A DNA stretch of 64,000 nucleotides from Dillenia suffruticosa (GCA_033439265.1 JAVTVX010000030.1:4962501-5026500); one strand, 5' to 3'; positions 35,738-48,696 are shown, numbered from the stretch's first letter. Notes: a model not told the origin generated them from the sequence alone. Made by a program: numbers and translations.

Positions 35738-36349
35738 CTACTCAACAAATGTAACAAGGCAAGAAATGATGATCTTCTCAGTATTGATGTCAAGACATCT
35801 ATAGCTACAATAATGTGGTGGATAGCCTAGGAATACACATGGCGTAGAGCAAGGGGCTAATTTAATTGGGATAGAGTGAGATACGTTGGGGTAACAGAGA
35901 CACCCAAAAGTAAGAAGGTGAGTATAAAGTGATTGTTTGTGAAAAAGGATTTGAAATGATATTTGATTGTGAAGTATTTTTGTGAGTCGAATATTAAGTT
36001 GATGTACGACCATGTGAAATGACTCTATCCAGTTTGATGGTGGCATATGGGCTTGAAAAAGGAGTATACGCACAACATCATTGATGGTGCATAACATACG
36101 TTCAGCTTTGCCATTTTGTTGTAAAGTGGTTGGACAAGAAAATTGGTAAGAGATGCCATGATTAGTAAAGAAGGAGACAAAAGATGAGTTGTTAAATTCT
36201 ATGCTATTGTCACACTGGATCATTTTAATTTCAGTTTTGAATTGTATGTAAACAAAGCTGTGAAAGTACAAGAATTTTTCAAAAACTTGTGATTTAGCAC
36301 GTAAAATATACATCCAAACAAAATGTGAGAAATCATTTAAAAAAATCAA
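35738..36349 (-). pseudogene. Copia integrase core remnant
   Basis: A 203-codon open piece shows the copia integrase pattern: FLNDFSHFVWMYILRAKSQV, then QCDNSIEF, then SCPTTLQQNGKAER with the third catalytic region, and the trailing GCLCYP...FLGYP block. The pre-integrase zinc-binding stretch (HACQLEKLTRLPF) follows upstream at about 36440-36500 in another frame. Confidence 0.85.
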
Positions 36350-37187
36350 ATAATATTGAAAACCACTTTCACTAGATACATGGGAAGTTCATAGATCATA
36401 GTGGACAACATTAAAGCAAGCAATGCTAAGTGATTTTGAAGTAGAAAATGGTAATCTAGTAAGTTTCTCTAATTGACATGCATGACAAAAAATATGAGAA
36501 GTGGTTTCATTACATGAAATTAAATTCTTTGATCACAAGTAATGAAAGGTATGGTCGCCTGGATGGCCATGACGTATATGCCAAGTGGTGTAGGAAGAAA
36601 CATGCAAAGTAGTAGATGGTGAGGAAGTGTTAGAAGGAGTTAATGGATATAAATCTCTCAAACTATTGCACCTAAGTGTGATCTGTTTCATTCGAACATC
36701 ATTTATAGAGAAACCAAATTGGTTAAATTCGATAGAGTAAAAATTATCTTTTGTAAATTGGCAAAAAGAAATGAGATTTTTAATAATATGAGACCCAACT
36801 AAGACATTGTTGAGATGGAGATTAGAGGAAAATGTATTTAGATAAGTGTTTCCAGCACAAAAAATGGGAAGGGGGTTCCATTACCGACAAAGACATGTGA
36901 AATATTACTCTTATTAATAATAGTATTGAAATCACCTGGGTTGTATGTCAAGTGAGAGATAGCACCAGTATAAAGATATCATTGATTGTCGGTGGGTTGC
37001 TGGAGAGAGAGAGTTTAAATGCTGGGCTATGTCATGGGTTGATGGGAAAATCTAGAAGTTTGCTAACTAGCCAAACAGTCTATGGACCTTGCGGATTCTA
37101 TGAAGTAAATTGCAAAAATTGAGCTGACCCATGACCCAAGACTCGTGGTATACTATTGAGAAGATCGGGTCTAGCTGTGTTGATGGG

Positions 37188-37930
37188 CTAACTCTCGGTT
37201 GACCAAGTAGGGGCTTGGGTGGACCAAAAGGGGGCTACAGGTGGCTCAGACCAATATCCAAAACTGGTAGATGTTCGACCAATATCCAAAGCCGGCAGAT
37301 GTTCGACCATACTAGTGTTACATATTTTACCATCCTTGTGCACGACCATAACCTCGTCCACGTTTGATATTATTACAACCTCAATCCCGACCACGGTTTT
37401 GACTGGGATAGTAGTGGTAATTTTGATGTCCCCCATTATGAGCATGAGGGATGGAAAAATTAGGTGGTGGTGTGAGAGTGTAAAGAACAGAGGAAGGAGA
37501 TGGATCGGTGGTGGTGGAAAGACGGGCTTCTTCAATGAGAAGCATGGAGTGAGCTTTAAGAAATGATGACAATGGGTCTTGGTATTTGATGATATTAGCG
37601 AGAGTGCTATATTTGTTATTGAGTCCATGTAGAAGTTGAAGGACAAAAGTGTTTTTTGGTATTGAGCTATCAATGTCTGCCAACAACTCAGCAAGAGATT
37701 TGATCCATTAGCAATATTCCGTGATAGTAGATGTTTCCTTACGAATGGTTCTAAATGGCGGGGACATGAGCCTTGATATTGCTAATACCATATGCATGGT
37801 GGGTAATGAGGGGAGAGGTTGTATCGGTGTTGTGTGGTGCCATGAGAGAGAAAAACTAAAGTTAGATAAAATAAAAAAAAAATGGAGGAAGGCCGTGGGG
37901 TGGATCTGACTAAAGAAAAACAATTTTTTT
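37188..37930 (-). pseudogene. Copia gag remnant
   Basis: The open pieces include LLHGLNNKYSTLANIIKYQD followed by a Ser/Thr/Pro-rich tail and an Asn/Gly/Arg-rich end (37381-37686). This is the usual copia gag C-terminal half. A second overlapping frame (37188-37694) is shifted. The gag start was not identified. Confidence 0.7.
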
Positions 37931-38458
37931 TTATGGGTACATTTCCTTTTTTTTTTTTATACTTTTTTTTTGAGATGATGCTACAAGAGTGTGTAGCAAA
38001 TGACGAATCTAAAAACATGAAATTTCAATTTGCAAAAGAATTCGGGAATAGTGATGAAGTCATAAAATTAGATATTTTCAAAGAAAATAATAATAAATGT
38101 AGATGAAAGATCGGAGAAAGTAAAAAATTGGATTTGATGTTGATGGTAAGTTGCAAGGTTTAAAGTCGAAAATTGCAAGGTTGAAATGTGCCGATAAAGG
38201 AAGTAAAGGGTTTTTGTTCTTGAACGTGATAGCTCTTAAAAGGAAAAGGAAAAACAAATCTTTTGCAAGAAATAAATTTAGATGATTTTTTTTTGTCTAA
38301 AAAATTAACTAAACTCGTTCTGATACACAAAATCCTTACAAGAGGCAAGTGCATAGCATAATAGAACTAGAAAGATTTCTTGGCGGTGGAAGAAAAAAAG
38401 AGATGATAGGTGAGACAAAGAATGAGGCTAGCTTTTCTAATATTGCTCTGATACCAAG

Positions 38459-38671
38459 TTAGAAGAGAATTTATTGAAAAAATGATTTTATTCTCGTTTT
38501 GAATAATTGTATTCCACTATATATAGAGAATTATAAAAGTGTACATATACACAATAATGATTAGATACATGATTGGTTATTAAACTAAACATAAGTCTAG
38601 ATATAAGAAGTCAAATATTTTATCAATCGATTAATTAATATTCTACCAACTAATTAATCAATATTCTATCA
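38459..38671 (-). repeat. 5' LTR of the minus-strand copia element
   Basis: It matches the LTR at 34025-34224 over its length, carries an extra CTACCAACTAATTAATCAATATT-like block near its outer end, and abuts the primer-binding site at 38445-38457. Confidence 0.85.
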
Positions 38672-38959
38672 ATACGTTGATATAATTTTATGTTTTTATG
38701 ACACTAAACTTTTATCACGAAAAGGTCGAGGCATTTTCTTTCAACAATTAATAATATTTTCGGGAGATAATCATTTCATAAAATTCAGCATAATAATGCT
38801 ATTATAGTGCTTTATGCTAATTTCCTTTTACTTTATTTAAAAAATATAATTTAATATATTATCTGATGTGTATAAATATTAAATCAGTTTTTCATATCAA
38901 TTAAACTAAACGATTTCAATGGTTTTCTAGACACATGAACCATAAATCATGAAAATAAT

Positions 38960-39135
38960 TTGAGGGAGAGAGTTTTGAATTGAGTAGTCAGACACTTTAT
39001 CCCCTTAATCAGAAATCTCGAGTTTGAATTCTAAAAATGATGAAAAAGATTTTGAGAAAACCAACCCCTAAAATAGATTTCACAATACTCAAATCGGATT
39101 AATCGGATAAAGTCCAAATATCGGATAAAGTTTAT
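38960..39135 (+). mobile_element. SINE-like dispersed repeat, best copy
   Basis: An A-box-like GAGTAGTCAGACAC (38982-38995) and a B-box-like GAGTTTGAATTC (39020-39031) lie about 25-30 bases apart, as in tRNA-derived pol III promoters. A body follows with AACCAACCCCTAAAATAG and the tail CAAATCGGATTAATCGGATA. Related copies are found at 4.4, 12.7, 25.7, 33.2, 46.1, 47.3 and 51.1 kb. Confidence 0.5.
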
Positions 39136-41170
39136 AGCAGGAGGGTGAATTTTCTTATTATTATTGTCTGTGACTTTTCAAGAGTAATGCTATTGAGCTA
39201 CAATAATCTTGTTGAAAAAACAATAATATAGGGGCTACAAAACACTCCTATTTTTGGCTTTTTAAAAAATAAATTTAATAATGCAATTATCAAATGAAGT
39301 CAAATATGAGGAATATAAATTCCAATATCAAGATTGGCCTTATTACAAATCAACAAATCAAGAAAATCTTCACATAGATTTGAATTAATATTCTACAAAA
39401 TGATGCTTGCCATTTTAGATAATTGGTATTCTGTTGTCATTTAAATAAGATTGTACTTCGAGTCTTCAAGACCACCACAAAAACATAAATGATTCGAAAG
39501 TTTTTAGAAGAGAGAGAATGCTCAAAATAAATTTACATGGGTATTTTTTATTTTTTACATATAAACCAAATATTCGGATGGATATACGTTAATGTCAATG
39601 GGTGATTGAATGGGCACAAGATCAAGCTCCATGGCTTGAAGCCGCAAGTCTAACCATAAAAGAAAAGTCTCCTCAAATTTATGAGTAAGAGCTTGGTTTG
39701 ATGAAAAGTTTGGAAAGAGAGAATTCTTAGTGGCCAAAGGCCGTCCTGCTTTTTAGATGATAGTAGACATTTTCTTCACCAAGGGCAAGAAAATGGAATT
39801 TTCTTGAAAACATGCAATTTTATTGATCTGTCCCAAGGGGATAGTCTAGTAATCATAACCATCTCCTCTAAACTGATAATTTCATATTCAAATTTTTGTA
39901 TGACCAAAAAAATAAATTCTATTGATCTTATGTGATTATGAATGTTTTTAACCTATTTAAAATGGTGTCATTCATATTTCATATAAATCCTATTATGTTA
40001 ATATCTGACTTAAATAAATTAAGGAAATATGATTTTTTCTAAAAAAAATTGTTTTATTTAAGAAAGAAAAGCTCAAATTCATATTTAGTGTCCGTTTGAT
40101 AGATTTTTTTTTTTGTTTTTCTTCTTCTTAAAAAGAGAAATAAAAATTAATAGATTTTGAAATTAAATTAAAAGTTGTTTGGTATTTTTATTTTTAAAAA
40201 TAAATTGATTTCAAAACTTTTAAAATAAAATTAAAAATTAAAAGTTAAAGTCAAAAAGAAAGAAATGATATAAAAGTAAATAAATTTATAATATGGATAT
40301 ATTTAAAATTTTATATCTTTCAAGTGAGAATATAAATGAAATAAAAAGAAATAAATTTTAAAAAAAGGTGACATGTTTTTAAAAAGAAGAGCAAAATCTA
40401 CTCCAAGCAGTTTTTGTTTTTTTTTTTTTTTATTAAAAAAATCTCATTTTTTATTTATGAGTTTTAAAAAAAATTGTTTAGTAGATTTCCTTTTTAAAAG
40501 AAAAAGGGAAACAATAAAAAATCCTTACCAAACGTGCATTCAATATCCAACGAATGCTTGCCATTTGGGGTGCGTTAGCTTCGACGCTAAGCAATTTATC
40601 CTTTCTTAGGAGAGAATCCATTGATCGTAACCATTGGAGCGTAAAGTCACGCGCCATTTCGACTTCTCGGGGTCCACATGTCGTCATCACACATGCATGG
40701 CGGCGGAGACGATAATGAATTTATAATTGAAAAAAAAATATAAAAACAAGCCAAAAAGAATAATTTTAAAATAAAAGAGTTATTATTTGCAAGGATGACT
40801 ATCGGGGCGGATATGGTGCTGTGTTTAGTATTATCGTATCCGTTCAGAAATCTTAACACTGTAATTCATATCTGATTCTAATTTTACTTAGATCAGTAAA
40901 TAAAATTTTATATCCGATCCTTTGATTTTTTCTTAAAAATCAAATCAAATATACTAATTTTTAACAAATTGAATTGACTCAACCTGAATTGACCCGACAC
41001 AATACATTTTTTATATCTAAAAAGACAAAATACAAATATTACAACGTACACATCACAATATAAACTAAAAACCAAATTATAAACCATTAGAATATATCGA
41101 AATAAAATAATTTTACAAGTCTTGATATTTAAAAAGCATCATAAAATGATCACAACGTTACAAGTCTCAA
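39136..41170. other. Intergenic stretch
   Basis: No gene. GGATGACTATCGGGGCGGAT at about 40792 resembles the start of a common plant non-autonomous DNA transposon. A related sequence in reverse complement (AGAGATAACAATATACGATT) ends each half of the duplication that follows, so the whole block may be one rearranged element. Confidence 0.35.
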
Positions 41171-41171
41171 A

Positions 41172-42620
41172 CCACAACATCAAAATTAAAATTCTACATT
41201 TCAAAATTTGCAATAGAAAAATTTTTCGTCATTTCATATGCATCAAACTATTCGCTTCTTTATCCTCAATAAATCTTAACGATGTTGCCATAGTTTAAGG
41301 TTGAACCTTTGATTTGTTTTCTTGAAATAAATATTACTATAGGATAAATTAAATATGAATTAATAGAGAAAAAAATCAATGAAGGGACTAGAGATGGGAG
41401 GTGTGCATGGTGCATACTATAGTTTTCGAAATCTATTTCCTCTCTCTCTCTCTCTCTCACTTTTTCTTTGTAAAAGTCGATTTCGTCTCTACAAAATTTT
41501 TAAAATTTGACCAAAATTAGAAGGAGAAGAGAGAAAGGTCATCGGTGGGGAGGAGGAGGGTGGCAGAGTACCCGATAGAGGGGAGGCGGCGTGCGTATAG
41601 TGCGTGCTTTTTATCTCTCTAGAGTTTTCAAATTATTTTGAGGAAAAGGACTATAATAGATTTTAATTTTTTTTATTGAAAAAATTAAATTTATAGTATC
41701 AATTCTGGTCACATCAGATTTTTTAGAAATTAAATCTATACCATCAATTCAATTCAAAAAAATCAATCTCTGATCCATTTCTAATTTACTTTTTTTAATG
41801 AAAAATCTCAATCTATCATGTCAGATTAATCAGATATTTATCAAGTCGAATCGTATATTGTTATCTCTAATTATTAGTAATCAATTACGGGGTCCTACCT
41901 CCACAACATCAGAATTATAATTTTACATTTCAAAATTTGTAATAAAAAAATTTTCGATCATTTCATATGCATCGTCACTATTCTCTTCTTGATCCTCAAT
42001 AAATCTTAACGATGTTGCCATATTTTTAGGTTGAACCTTTGATTTGTTTTCTTGAAATAAATATTAATATATGATAAATCAAATATGAATTAATAGAGGA
42101 AAAAAATCAATGAAGGGACCAGAGATGGGAGGTGTGCATGGTGCGTACTGTAGTTTTCAAAATCTATTTCATCTCTCTCGATTTTTCTCTCTAAAACTCG
42201 ATTTCGTCTCTCCAAAATTTTTAAAATTTGACCAAAATTGGAGGGAGAAGAGAGAAAGGCCGTCGGTGGGGAGGAGGAGGGTGGTAGAGTACCCAATAGA
42301 GGGGAGGCTCTGTGTGTATGGTGCATGCTTTTTATCTCTATAGAATTTTTAAATTATTTTGAGAAAAAGGACTAGATTTTAATTTTATTTTATTAAAAAA
42401 TTAAATTTATAGTATTACTTATGGTCACGTCAGATTTCTTAGAAATTAAATCCATACCATCAATCTAATTCAAAAAAATCCATCCCTAATCAATTTCTAA
42501 TTTATTTTTTAATAAAAAATCTCAATTCATCGGATTAGATTAATCAGGTATTTATCAAACCGATTGTATATTGTTATCTCTAATTATTAGTAATCAGTTA
42601 CCGGGTCCTACCTCCACTTC
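41172..42620. repeat. Tandem duplication, two copies of about 725-730 bp
   Basis: Copy 1 (about 41172-41898) and copy 2 (about 41899-42620) match throughout. For example, AATCTTAACGATGTTGCCAT recurs 730 bases apart, as do GAGATGGGAGGTGTGCATGG, GGTGGGGAGGAGGAGGGTGG and TTGTTATCTCTAATTATTAG. They differ by scattered substitutions and small indels. The second copy ends about 115 bp before the CYP78A TATA box. No protein-coding content was recognised in the unit. Confidence 0.85.
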
Positions 42621-42736
42621 CCGGTATAACGGTTTTCTTATAAATCTTCCCTTTATTTTGCAAATAATTTTAATTTTGTGTAATATGCATAATAATTTCA
42701 TTGGCATAATTTTCTCAAGTCTCTCCCTTGCTCCCC

Positions 42737-42743
42737 TATTTAA
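42737..42743 (+). promoter_or_regulatory. TATA box of the CYP78A gene
   Basis: TATTTAA lies 111 bp upstream of the ATG. A (CT)n tract (42811-42847) fills the predicted 5'UTR right up to the start codon. Confidence 0.6.
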
Positions 42744-42805
42744 ACCCCAAATTCCCTCCTCATGTTAGCCCTTTCACCATATCCAGTCATCAATCACCTT
42801 CAATA

Positions 42806-42847
<42 letters not shown>

Positions 42848-42849
<2 letters not shown>

Positions 42850-43871
42850 GGATACAACACACACGGAGAGTCTTTGGGTGTTTGCTCTAGCTTCAAAATG
42901 CACTTCTTACTCCTCATTAAATTTTGTTTTGTTTGTGCTGCTCATGGCTCTGGCTTGGCTAACCATGAGCTTGGTCTACTGGGCTCACCCAGGTGGTCCA
43001 GCATGGGGCAAGCACGGCTGGAAAATCGGTTCCAAACAAGCCAAGCCGATACCGGGTCCTAGAGGAGTACCGATAGTAGGCAGCATGAGCCTCATGATGG
43101 GCTTATCTCACCGCAAGCTTGCAGCTACGGCTAACGGCTTTCAAGCCAAACGGCTCATGGCTTTCAGCCTCGCCGAAACACGCGTGATAATCACGTGTAA
43201 TGCCGAGGTGGCGGGGGAAATTCTCAAGAGCTCAGTCTTCGCTGATCGGCCGGTGAAGGAATCAGCTTACGGTCTCATGTTCAACAGGGCAATCGGATTC
43301 GCACCATACGGTTTATACTGGAGAACTCTTCGGCGAATCGCGTCCGTCCATCTCTTCTGTCCCAAACAAATCAAAGCCACCGAAACTCAACGCTTCCAAA
43401 TCTGTTCAGAGTTGGTCACTCTATTCCGAAGGTGTACCGGAGTGATCCGTGTTCGCGACGCACTCAAGCGGGCCTCCCTTAACAGCATGATGTGGTCCGT
43501 GTTTGGGAGCAGGTATAGTCTACTCGAATGCCCAAACCGGGAGACTGAGGAACTGCGAAGCTTGGTTAATGAGGGGTATGAATTGTTGGGCATACTGAAC
43601 TGGTCCGACCACCTTCCCTTGCTTTCGGATTTCGATTTACAAAAAATTCGGTTCAGATGCTCTAAACTGGTTCCTAAGGTGAAGCGGTTTCTGAACCGGA
43701 TTATTTCTCAACATAAAGGGCAAAAACCCGAATCATCGGCCGGGGATTTTGTTGATGTTTTGCTCTCTCTTCAAGGACCCGACAAATTATCCGAATCAGA
43801 TATCATCGCTGTCCTCTGGGTATCATCCGTTTTGACCCAAACCTTTTATATCCTTTATTCTCAAATTAAAA

Positions 43872-43911
<40 letters not shown>

Positions 43912-44864
43912 TAATTAATAGCTTATAAGATAACACTCTTGTTTTAATATGGTTAGAAGTAGACTATTTCATTCTAAATTATGGTGGATTATATCAAGTA
44001 ACGTGGTCTTAATTTTATATGGAATGAAAAAGAAAATACTAGTAGAATTACTTGATTTTATTTTTATGCTAGTATTGTATAATGATACGTTGTCATGTTG
44101 GGAGAAAGTCAGGGTGGGTCCTTTCAGATTGGTAGGACCATCCAATTTAAAATTTTTGAATTAAACTAATTTTTGTTTATTTATTTATTTATTTTTTAAT
44201 GAGGCAGGAAATGATATTTAGAGGGACGGATACTGTGGCAGTACTGATCGAGTGGATCCTAGCTAGGATGGTACTTCATGCTGATGTTCAATCAAAGGTA
44301 CACGAAGAGCTCGACAAGGTCGTCGGGCTATCACATGCCGTTCAGGAGACCAGTACCACGGATTTGGTTTACTTACATGCCGTAGTGAAAGAAGTCCTGC
44401 GGCTCCACCCTCCGGGCCCACTTCTCTCCTGGTCACGATTATCAATCACTGATACCAGCGTCGATGGCCGCCACGTGCCCGCCGGCACCACTGCTATGGT
44501 CAATATGTGGGCCATTGCACGTGACCCTCAAGTGTGGTCCGACCCGGACCTGTTCTTGCCCGAGAGGTTCCTCACGGGTCCCGCTGACGTGGAGTTCTCC
44601 GTCCTGGGTTCGGATCTCAGGCTAGCTCCATTCGGGTCGGGTCGGAGGACCTGCCCTGGGAAAACTCTTGGGTTGGCTACGGCGACGTTTTGGGTGGCCA
44701 CGCTTTTGCATGAGTTTGAATTTCTTCCATCTGATCAGACGGCCGTGGATTTGTCTGAGGTGTTGAGGTTGTCTTGTGAGATGGCGAGTCCACTTGAAGT
44801 TAAAGTGCGCCCTAGGCGTAGACAACAAGATCGTCTTATAAATGAAGAGAGTCCAGGTGCCTAA
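42848..44864 (+). CDS. CYP78A: Cytochrome P450, CYP78A subfamily
   Basis: There are two exons, 42848-43819 and 44208-44864, with a 388-bp phase-0 GT...AG intron (43820-44207) at the usual CYP78A position ([13 protein letters not shown]). The product has 542 residues, normal for the family. Features in order: N-terminal membrane anchor about 24-45, proline hinge PIPGPRG (67-73), the CYP78 block [21 protein letters not shown]-helix FRGTDT (328-333), ExxR in [11 protein letters not shown] (E386, R389), PERF (442-445) and heme loop [11 protein letters not shown] with Cys473. CYP78A enzymes are ER-anchored mono-oxygenases that promote organ, seed and meristem growth; the true substrate is debated. 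The sequence looks closer to the CYP78A7/A9 group than to A5, from memory. The ATG is the first in-frame one. No defect was seen. Confidence 0.95.
43876..43908. repeat. (AT)n microsatellite in the CYP78A intron
   Basis: About 16 AT units near the 5' splice site of the intron. Confidence 0.95.
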
Positions 44865-45036
44865 AGGAAGATGTTAGTCTTCAAAAGGGTAAAACGAAAA
44901 GTTCAGAAAAACTTTTGTAAATGGGGCAAATTAAAAGCAAAAATTTTGGACCCCACCTTTTCTGGGTTGTTATTAGACTAGACTACACATGATATGTGTT
45001 CTTTATTATTAACCTTTTAAGTGTCTCGTGTGGGGG

Positions 45037-45038
<2 letters not shown>

Positions 45039-45088
<50 letters not shown>
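45039..45088. repeat. (GA)n microsatellite downstream of CYP78A
   Basis: About 25 GA units. Shorter CT runs follow at 45309-45320, 45476-45495 and 45578-45598. Confidence 0.95.
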
Positions 45089-45090
<2 letters not shown>

Positions 45091-46134
45091 TTTCTTGGAC
45101 AGTCTAGGATTTTCAAGGTCTTATATTATATTATTATTCTACTTTTATACTTAATGTAAATATTGGGTTTTTTAGCAGTGAAAATACAACTTTCAAAGTG
45201 TTCTTTAGAAATCACAAAGCAATGTTCTCTCTCTTTTTTATTTTGAATTCAGGGTCACCAAATTGGAAATTGGATTGTGATCGTTAGGTTGACTGTACCC
45301 TTGGGAGTCTCTCTCTCTCTCCCTCCCAAAGTTGGGTCGCATGAGCTTTTTTTTACCTTCATGATTTATGGGTTCAAGCTAAATCAGGTTAAGATGCTAT
45401 TTTGAGACAGACTTTATCTTGAACTAAAATCTTTTGACTCAACTTTGATATAAGATGGCAACCTCCATTCTCACCTCTCTCTCTCTCTCTCTCTCCCCTA
45501 CAAAGTTAATACTATGCGGTATTTTCTGAACTAGTTAAACTTCAAAAACAATAGGGAAGAAAAGGCATAATATACCTCCCTCTCTCTCCCTCTCTCTCAA
45601 TATTCTCTAAAGTTAAACCTGGTTCAAAAAACAAGGAAAGAAAAATAATGTTATAATGTGATACAATATGGCCAAGTAGCTTTTGCTCATTTACTAATAT
45701 TTATGTACTTTGATTATGACTAAATTGACTAATATTTATGTACTTCGATTATGACTAAGCAAAGAATTGTCAACTTAGGGTATGAAGTAAGCAACCATGG
45801 GCGATGGAAAAACAAAATGTTTTGGTTCAAAACTCTTGGGAGCAGCAGTCTTTGAGAAATGAAAATTTTTATTTTTAGTCCAAAGTTTTGTTAAATACTA
45901 GATTGTTGATGGGTAAGTAGCTTTTTAGAAAAAAAAAATGGTTTAATTGTTTATATATGAAATTTTACACCCGTCCAAACCCCACCAACTCCCATTGTAA
46001 GAGTTTTGAAGAACATACTTGGACATAAGGTTTGTGGGGCCGAGTCTACCCAAGATATTTAGACACAATTGTCACTTGGGATTCTTTAGATTTTGTAAAA
46101 TACCAATTGAAAAGTTTTTTCCTTTTTTTTTTTT

Positions 46135-46300
46135 AATCAGACTATCCTAAAATCAAATTAATTTAATTCGAATAATCATGAATTTCGATTTAAAGACTTA
46201 CTCTTTAAGTATTTATTTTTTTATTTTCAAAACTTAAACTTAAGATTATGATTAAAAAAGTTTAATACATTGAACCTAAATTTATATAACATTGGTATTA
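46135..46300 (-). mobile_element. SINE-like dispersed repeat copy
   Basis: It starts CCTAAAATCAAATTAATTT, has the TTTATTTTTTTATTTTCAAA core and ends AGATTATGATTAAAAAAG. It is the reverse-orientation counterpart of the 38.97 kb copy. Confidence 0.5.
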
Positions 46301-47254
46301 ATTAAAAATGTTTTTCCTCCAAACTGGGTATATGATCTCGTGAAATAAATTTGAATCTTAGTATATCCCAAAATATAATTAAAAAAATTCATTTTTGTTG
46401 AAATTTAAATGATTTTATTATTTGTTTTAATTAAGACAATGTCTGTATTACAAACACGGTCGAGAGAAGTTTGGCGCTAAGAAGCATTGTTTTATTGCTA
46501 AAAATGGTACTTAAATAATGAGGGGGATGACATAAAAGGAAGCCCATCAACAAGGAGTTGGGTTAGGTTGGGGTACCATTTTTGGAGAAAAGTCACACTA
46601 CATAGAGCCATCAAAAAGTAATAGAAAACAGCATCCAAATTATGGTATTATTAATTAAAAGGAGGGAGATTTCTTATCAATTGCTACCCTCTTTCCTTTT
46701 AAAGATTTGAGGTTGGGTTCACGAGGAACTATCAAACGCTTTATTAGGCCAAGAACTTTGTTCAATTTTGTTAAAGCCAACTAACTTTTGCTGGGGCAGC
46801 ACGGAGTGGTCATGGAAAAAAATCAATCCTAATTAACGGGCGGTTAATATAATATAATATTATTTAATCTTTTAATCAAATATTAAATTCAAAATTTAAG
46901 AATAAAAAATATTACGTTGAGAAAATCATCCTTAAAATTGAATCCTGTAAATACTCGGAACCATGCATCATTCTACCTATTCATGCGTTCCATCGAGGAC
47001 TCTTTGAACGTATATTGTGGAGAGAGAAAACATGAGTGATGCTATTTAGTATAAATTTTAGGCATAAACAATGTTTTATTAGATTTTTTCTTGGTACGAT
47101 GACAAAAACTTTTTTATATTTTAAAAAAATAAATAAACGTGACTGATTAGTTACGATTGTTAGAAAACAGAATCCTCTAAAAATAGTTTAACCAATTTCC
47201 TCTGCCTAACATAACTCATTAGTGAATGAGGTATATTATTGGAATAAATTATTT

Positions 47255-47390
47255 AAAAAAGTGGTGGAATTCAATTTTGAGACGAATACTTTTAATATAT
47301 ATTTTTTTTATTTTTAAAACTCGAATTTAAAAATTTAATTAAAAAAGTCTAATACTTTATCGCTAATTTTGGTAACATAACAATTAATTT
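47255..47390 (-). mobile_element. SINE-like dispersed repeat copy
   Basis: AATTCAATTTTGAGACGAAT, then a T-rich core, AAAACTCGAATTTAAAAATT and AAAAAAGTCTAATACTTTAT follow the family block order. Confidence 0.45.
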
Positions 47391-48133
47391 AGATTAGCAA
47401 GACGTGTAACTCTAGTTTTTAAAAAATTATAAAGTAAAATATGCAAATGAAAGAATTTTTTTTTTTTTCTGTTTATAGACTTTTAATTCTAGTACAATTA
47501 GGATTTTGAAAATTGTCTCAATTTTGTTTGGAGAATTTCTAAGGAATAAATTAGTTTAGTAATCAAAATAATAATTTCCGTCACATCGTGTAGGGTTGAG
47601 AATTCATAGGCAAGTTCATGCTGTTCAACATTTCCCAAAACCACTAAACCTTTGGTGGCTCACCTCCAAGCATGATTGATTTCTTACAACATGACTTCAA
47701 ATGGGAAGGAAATAATGGGTTGACAAATATTTTTTCGGCTGACCAATAGATGACAGCAAAGTAGGATGTTGATGGTTCATGTCGGATTGGATTTACAGCT
47801 GACATTTACTCACGGAGAACTTGGTAGATCGCCCTTGCATTTGTCACACCTTCTTTCAAATTGTAATTGCGACAATATCTTTTTTCTTTTAGGAGAGCTG
47901 AGCTTTAATGAATTTTACTATATTTAAATTGAATTAAGAATATTGATTAGTGATAATAAGAAAATCCACTTACAAAAAAATATATATCTTTTCCTTATAT
48001 TATTAAACTTCAAGCCCTCCCCCGTTTCATATTCAATGCCTTTGGCGCAACAATTTGTCCCTTGATTACTTAGGATTTATGTGACAGTTAATTTGTAGTC
48101 CTCTTCATTAATCTTTCATATGTCAACTCTCCC

Positions 48134-48169
48134 AAGAGAGAGAGAGAGAGAGGGAAAGAGGGAGAGGGA

Positions 48170-48236
<67 letters not shown>
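48134..48236. repeat. Long (GA)n microsatellite
   Basis: About 100 bp of GA with a few GGGA interruptions in the first third; the longest simple repeat in the window. Confidence 0.95.
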
Positions 48237-48239
<3 letters not shown>

Positions 48240-48696
48240 CTTGCAATGTGGGGTTTAACTAGGTAAGAAAACCTATGCGCAAGTAGTGATAAGGGATTTC
48301 ACAAATGGGACTTTTTGATTTAGCCCTCTCAGCCACTTTAATAGAAAAAATCCCTCCAAGTACTAAAAGGATACACCTTAAATCTTTAGATAATTTTGCT
48401 AGTAAAATCTTTGAGGATAAAATTATGGATAGGTTATATCATTTCTCCATAAAAATAAATTCATAAATAGAGAAAGTCTATCGCCCAGCAGCTATGATCA
48501 ATAGAACAAAACGTGGGAAGACACCCTTCACTTTAAAATAGCTAATCAATCAATCTTTAAAAGCATATGCATCATTATTGAGCTACATGGTTTCAATGCT
48601 ATAGAAATTGACTTACTACCAAAATCTTATTGAAATCCTAGTCTAGATTTGGCTTGCTCATCTTCATCTGCAATTAAAATTTTCTACCATGCTTTG

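Larger units (their letters stand above)
34025..38671 (-). mobile_element. Ty1-copia retrotransposon, complete structure, decayed
   Basis: The ends are matching LTRs (34025-34224 and about 38459-38671), both running GTTAGAAGA...TATTCTATCA on the plus strand. The flanks ATATG (34020-34024) and ATACG (38672-38676) form a 5-bp target duplication with one change. GCTCTGATACCAA at 38445-38457 is the complement of the initiator-Met primer-binding site, next to the right LTR, so transcription runs on the minus strand. Gag, pre-integrase, integrase, RT and RNase H follow in copia order with stops and shifts. LTR divergence, plus an extra roughly 20-bp block in the right LTR, point to an old insertion. 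Confidence 0.88.
45089..48130. other. Intergenic stretch
   Basis: A 35-bp perfect-period tandem duplicate (ACTAATATTTATGTACTT...) lies at 45694-45763. SINE-like copies in minus orientation lie at about 46135-46300 and 47255-47390. No gene was recognised. Confidence 0.6.

Noticed and set aside
42762-42847. Out-of-frame ATG upstream of CYP78A
   Set aside because: It lies only about 20 bp after the TATA box, so it is probably not in the transcript.
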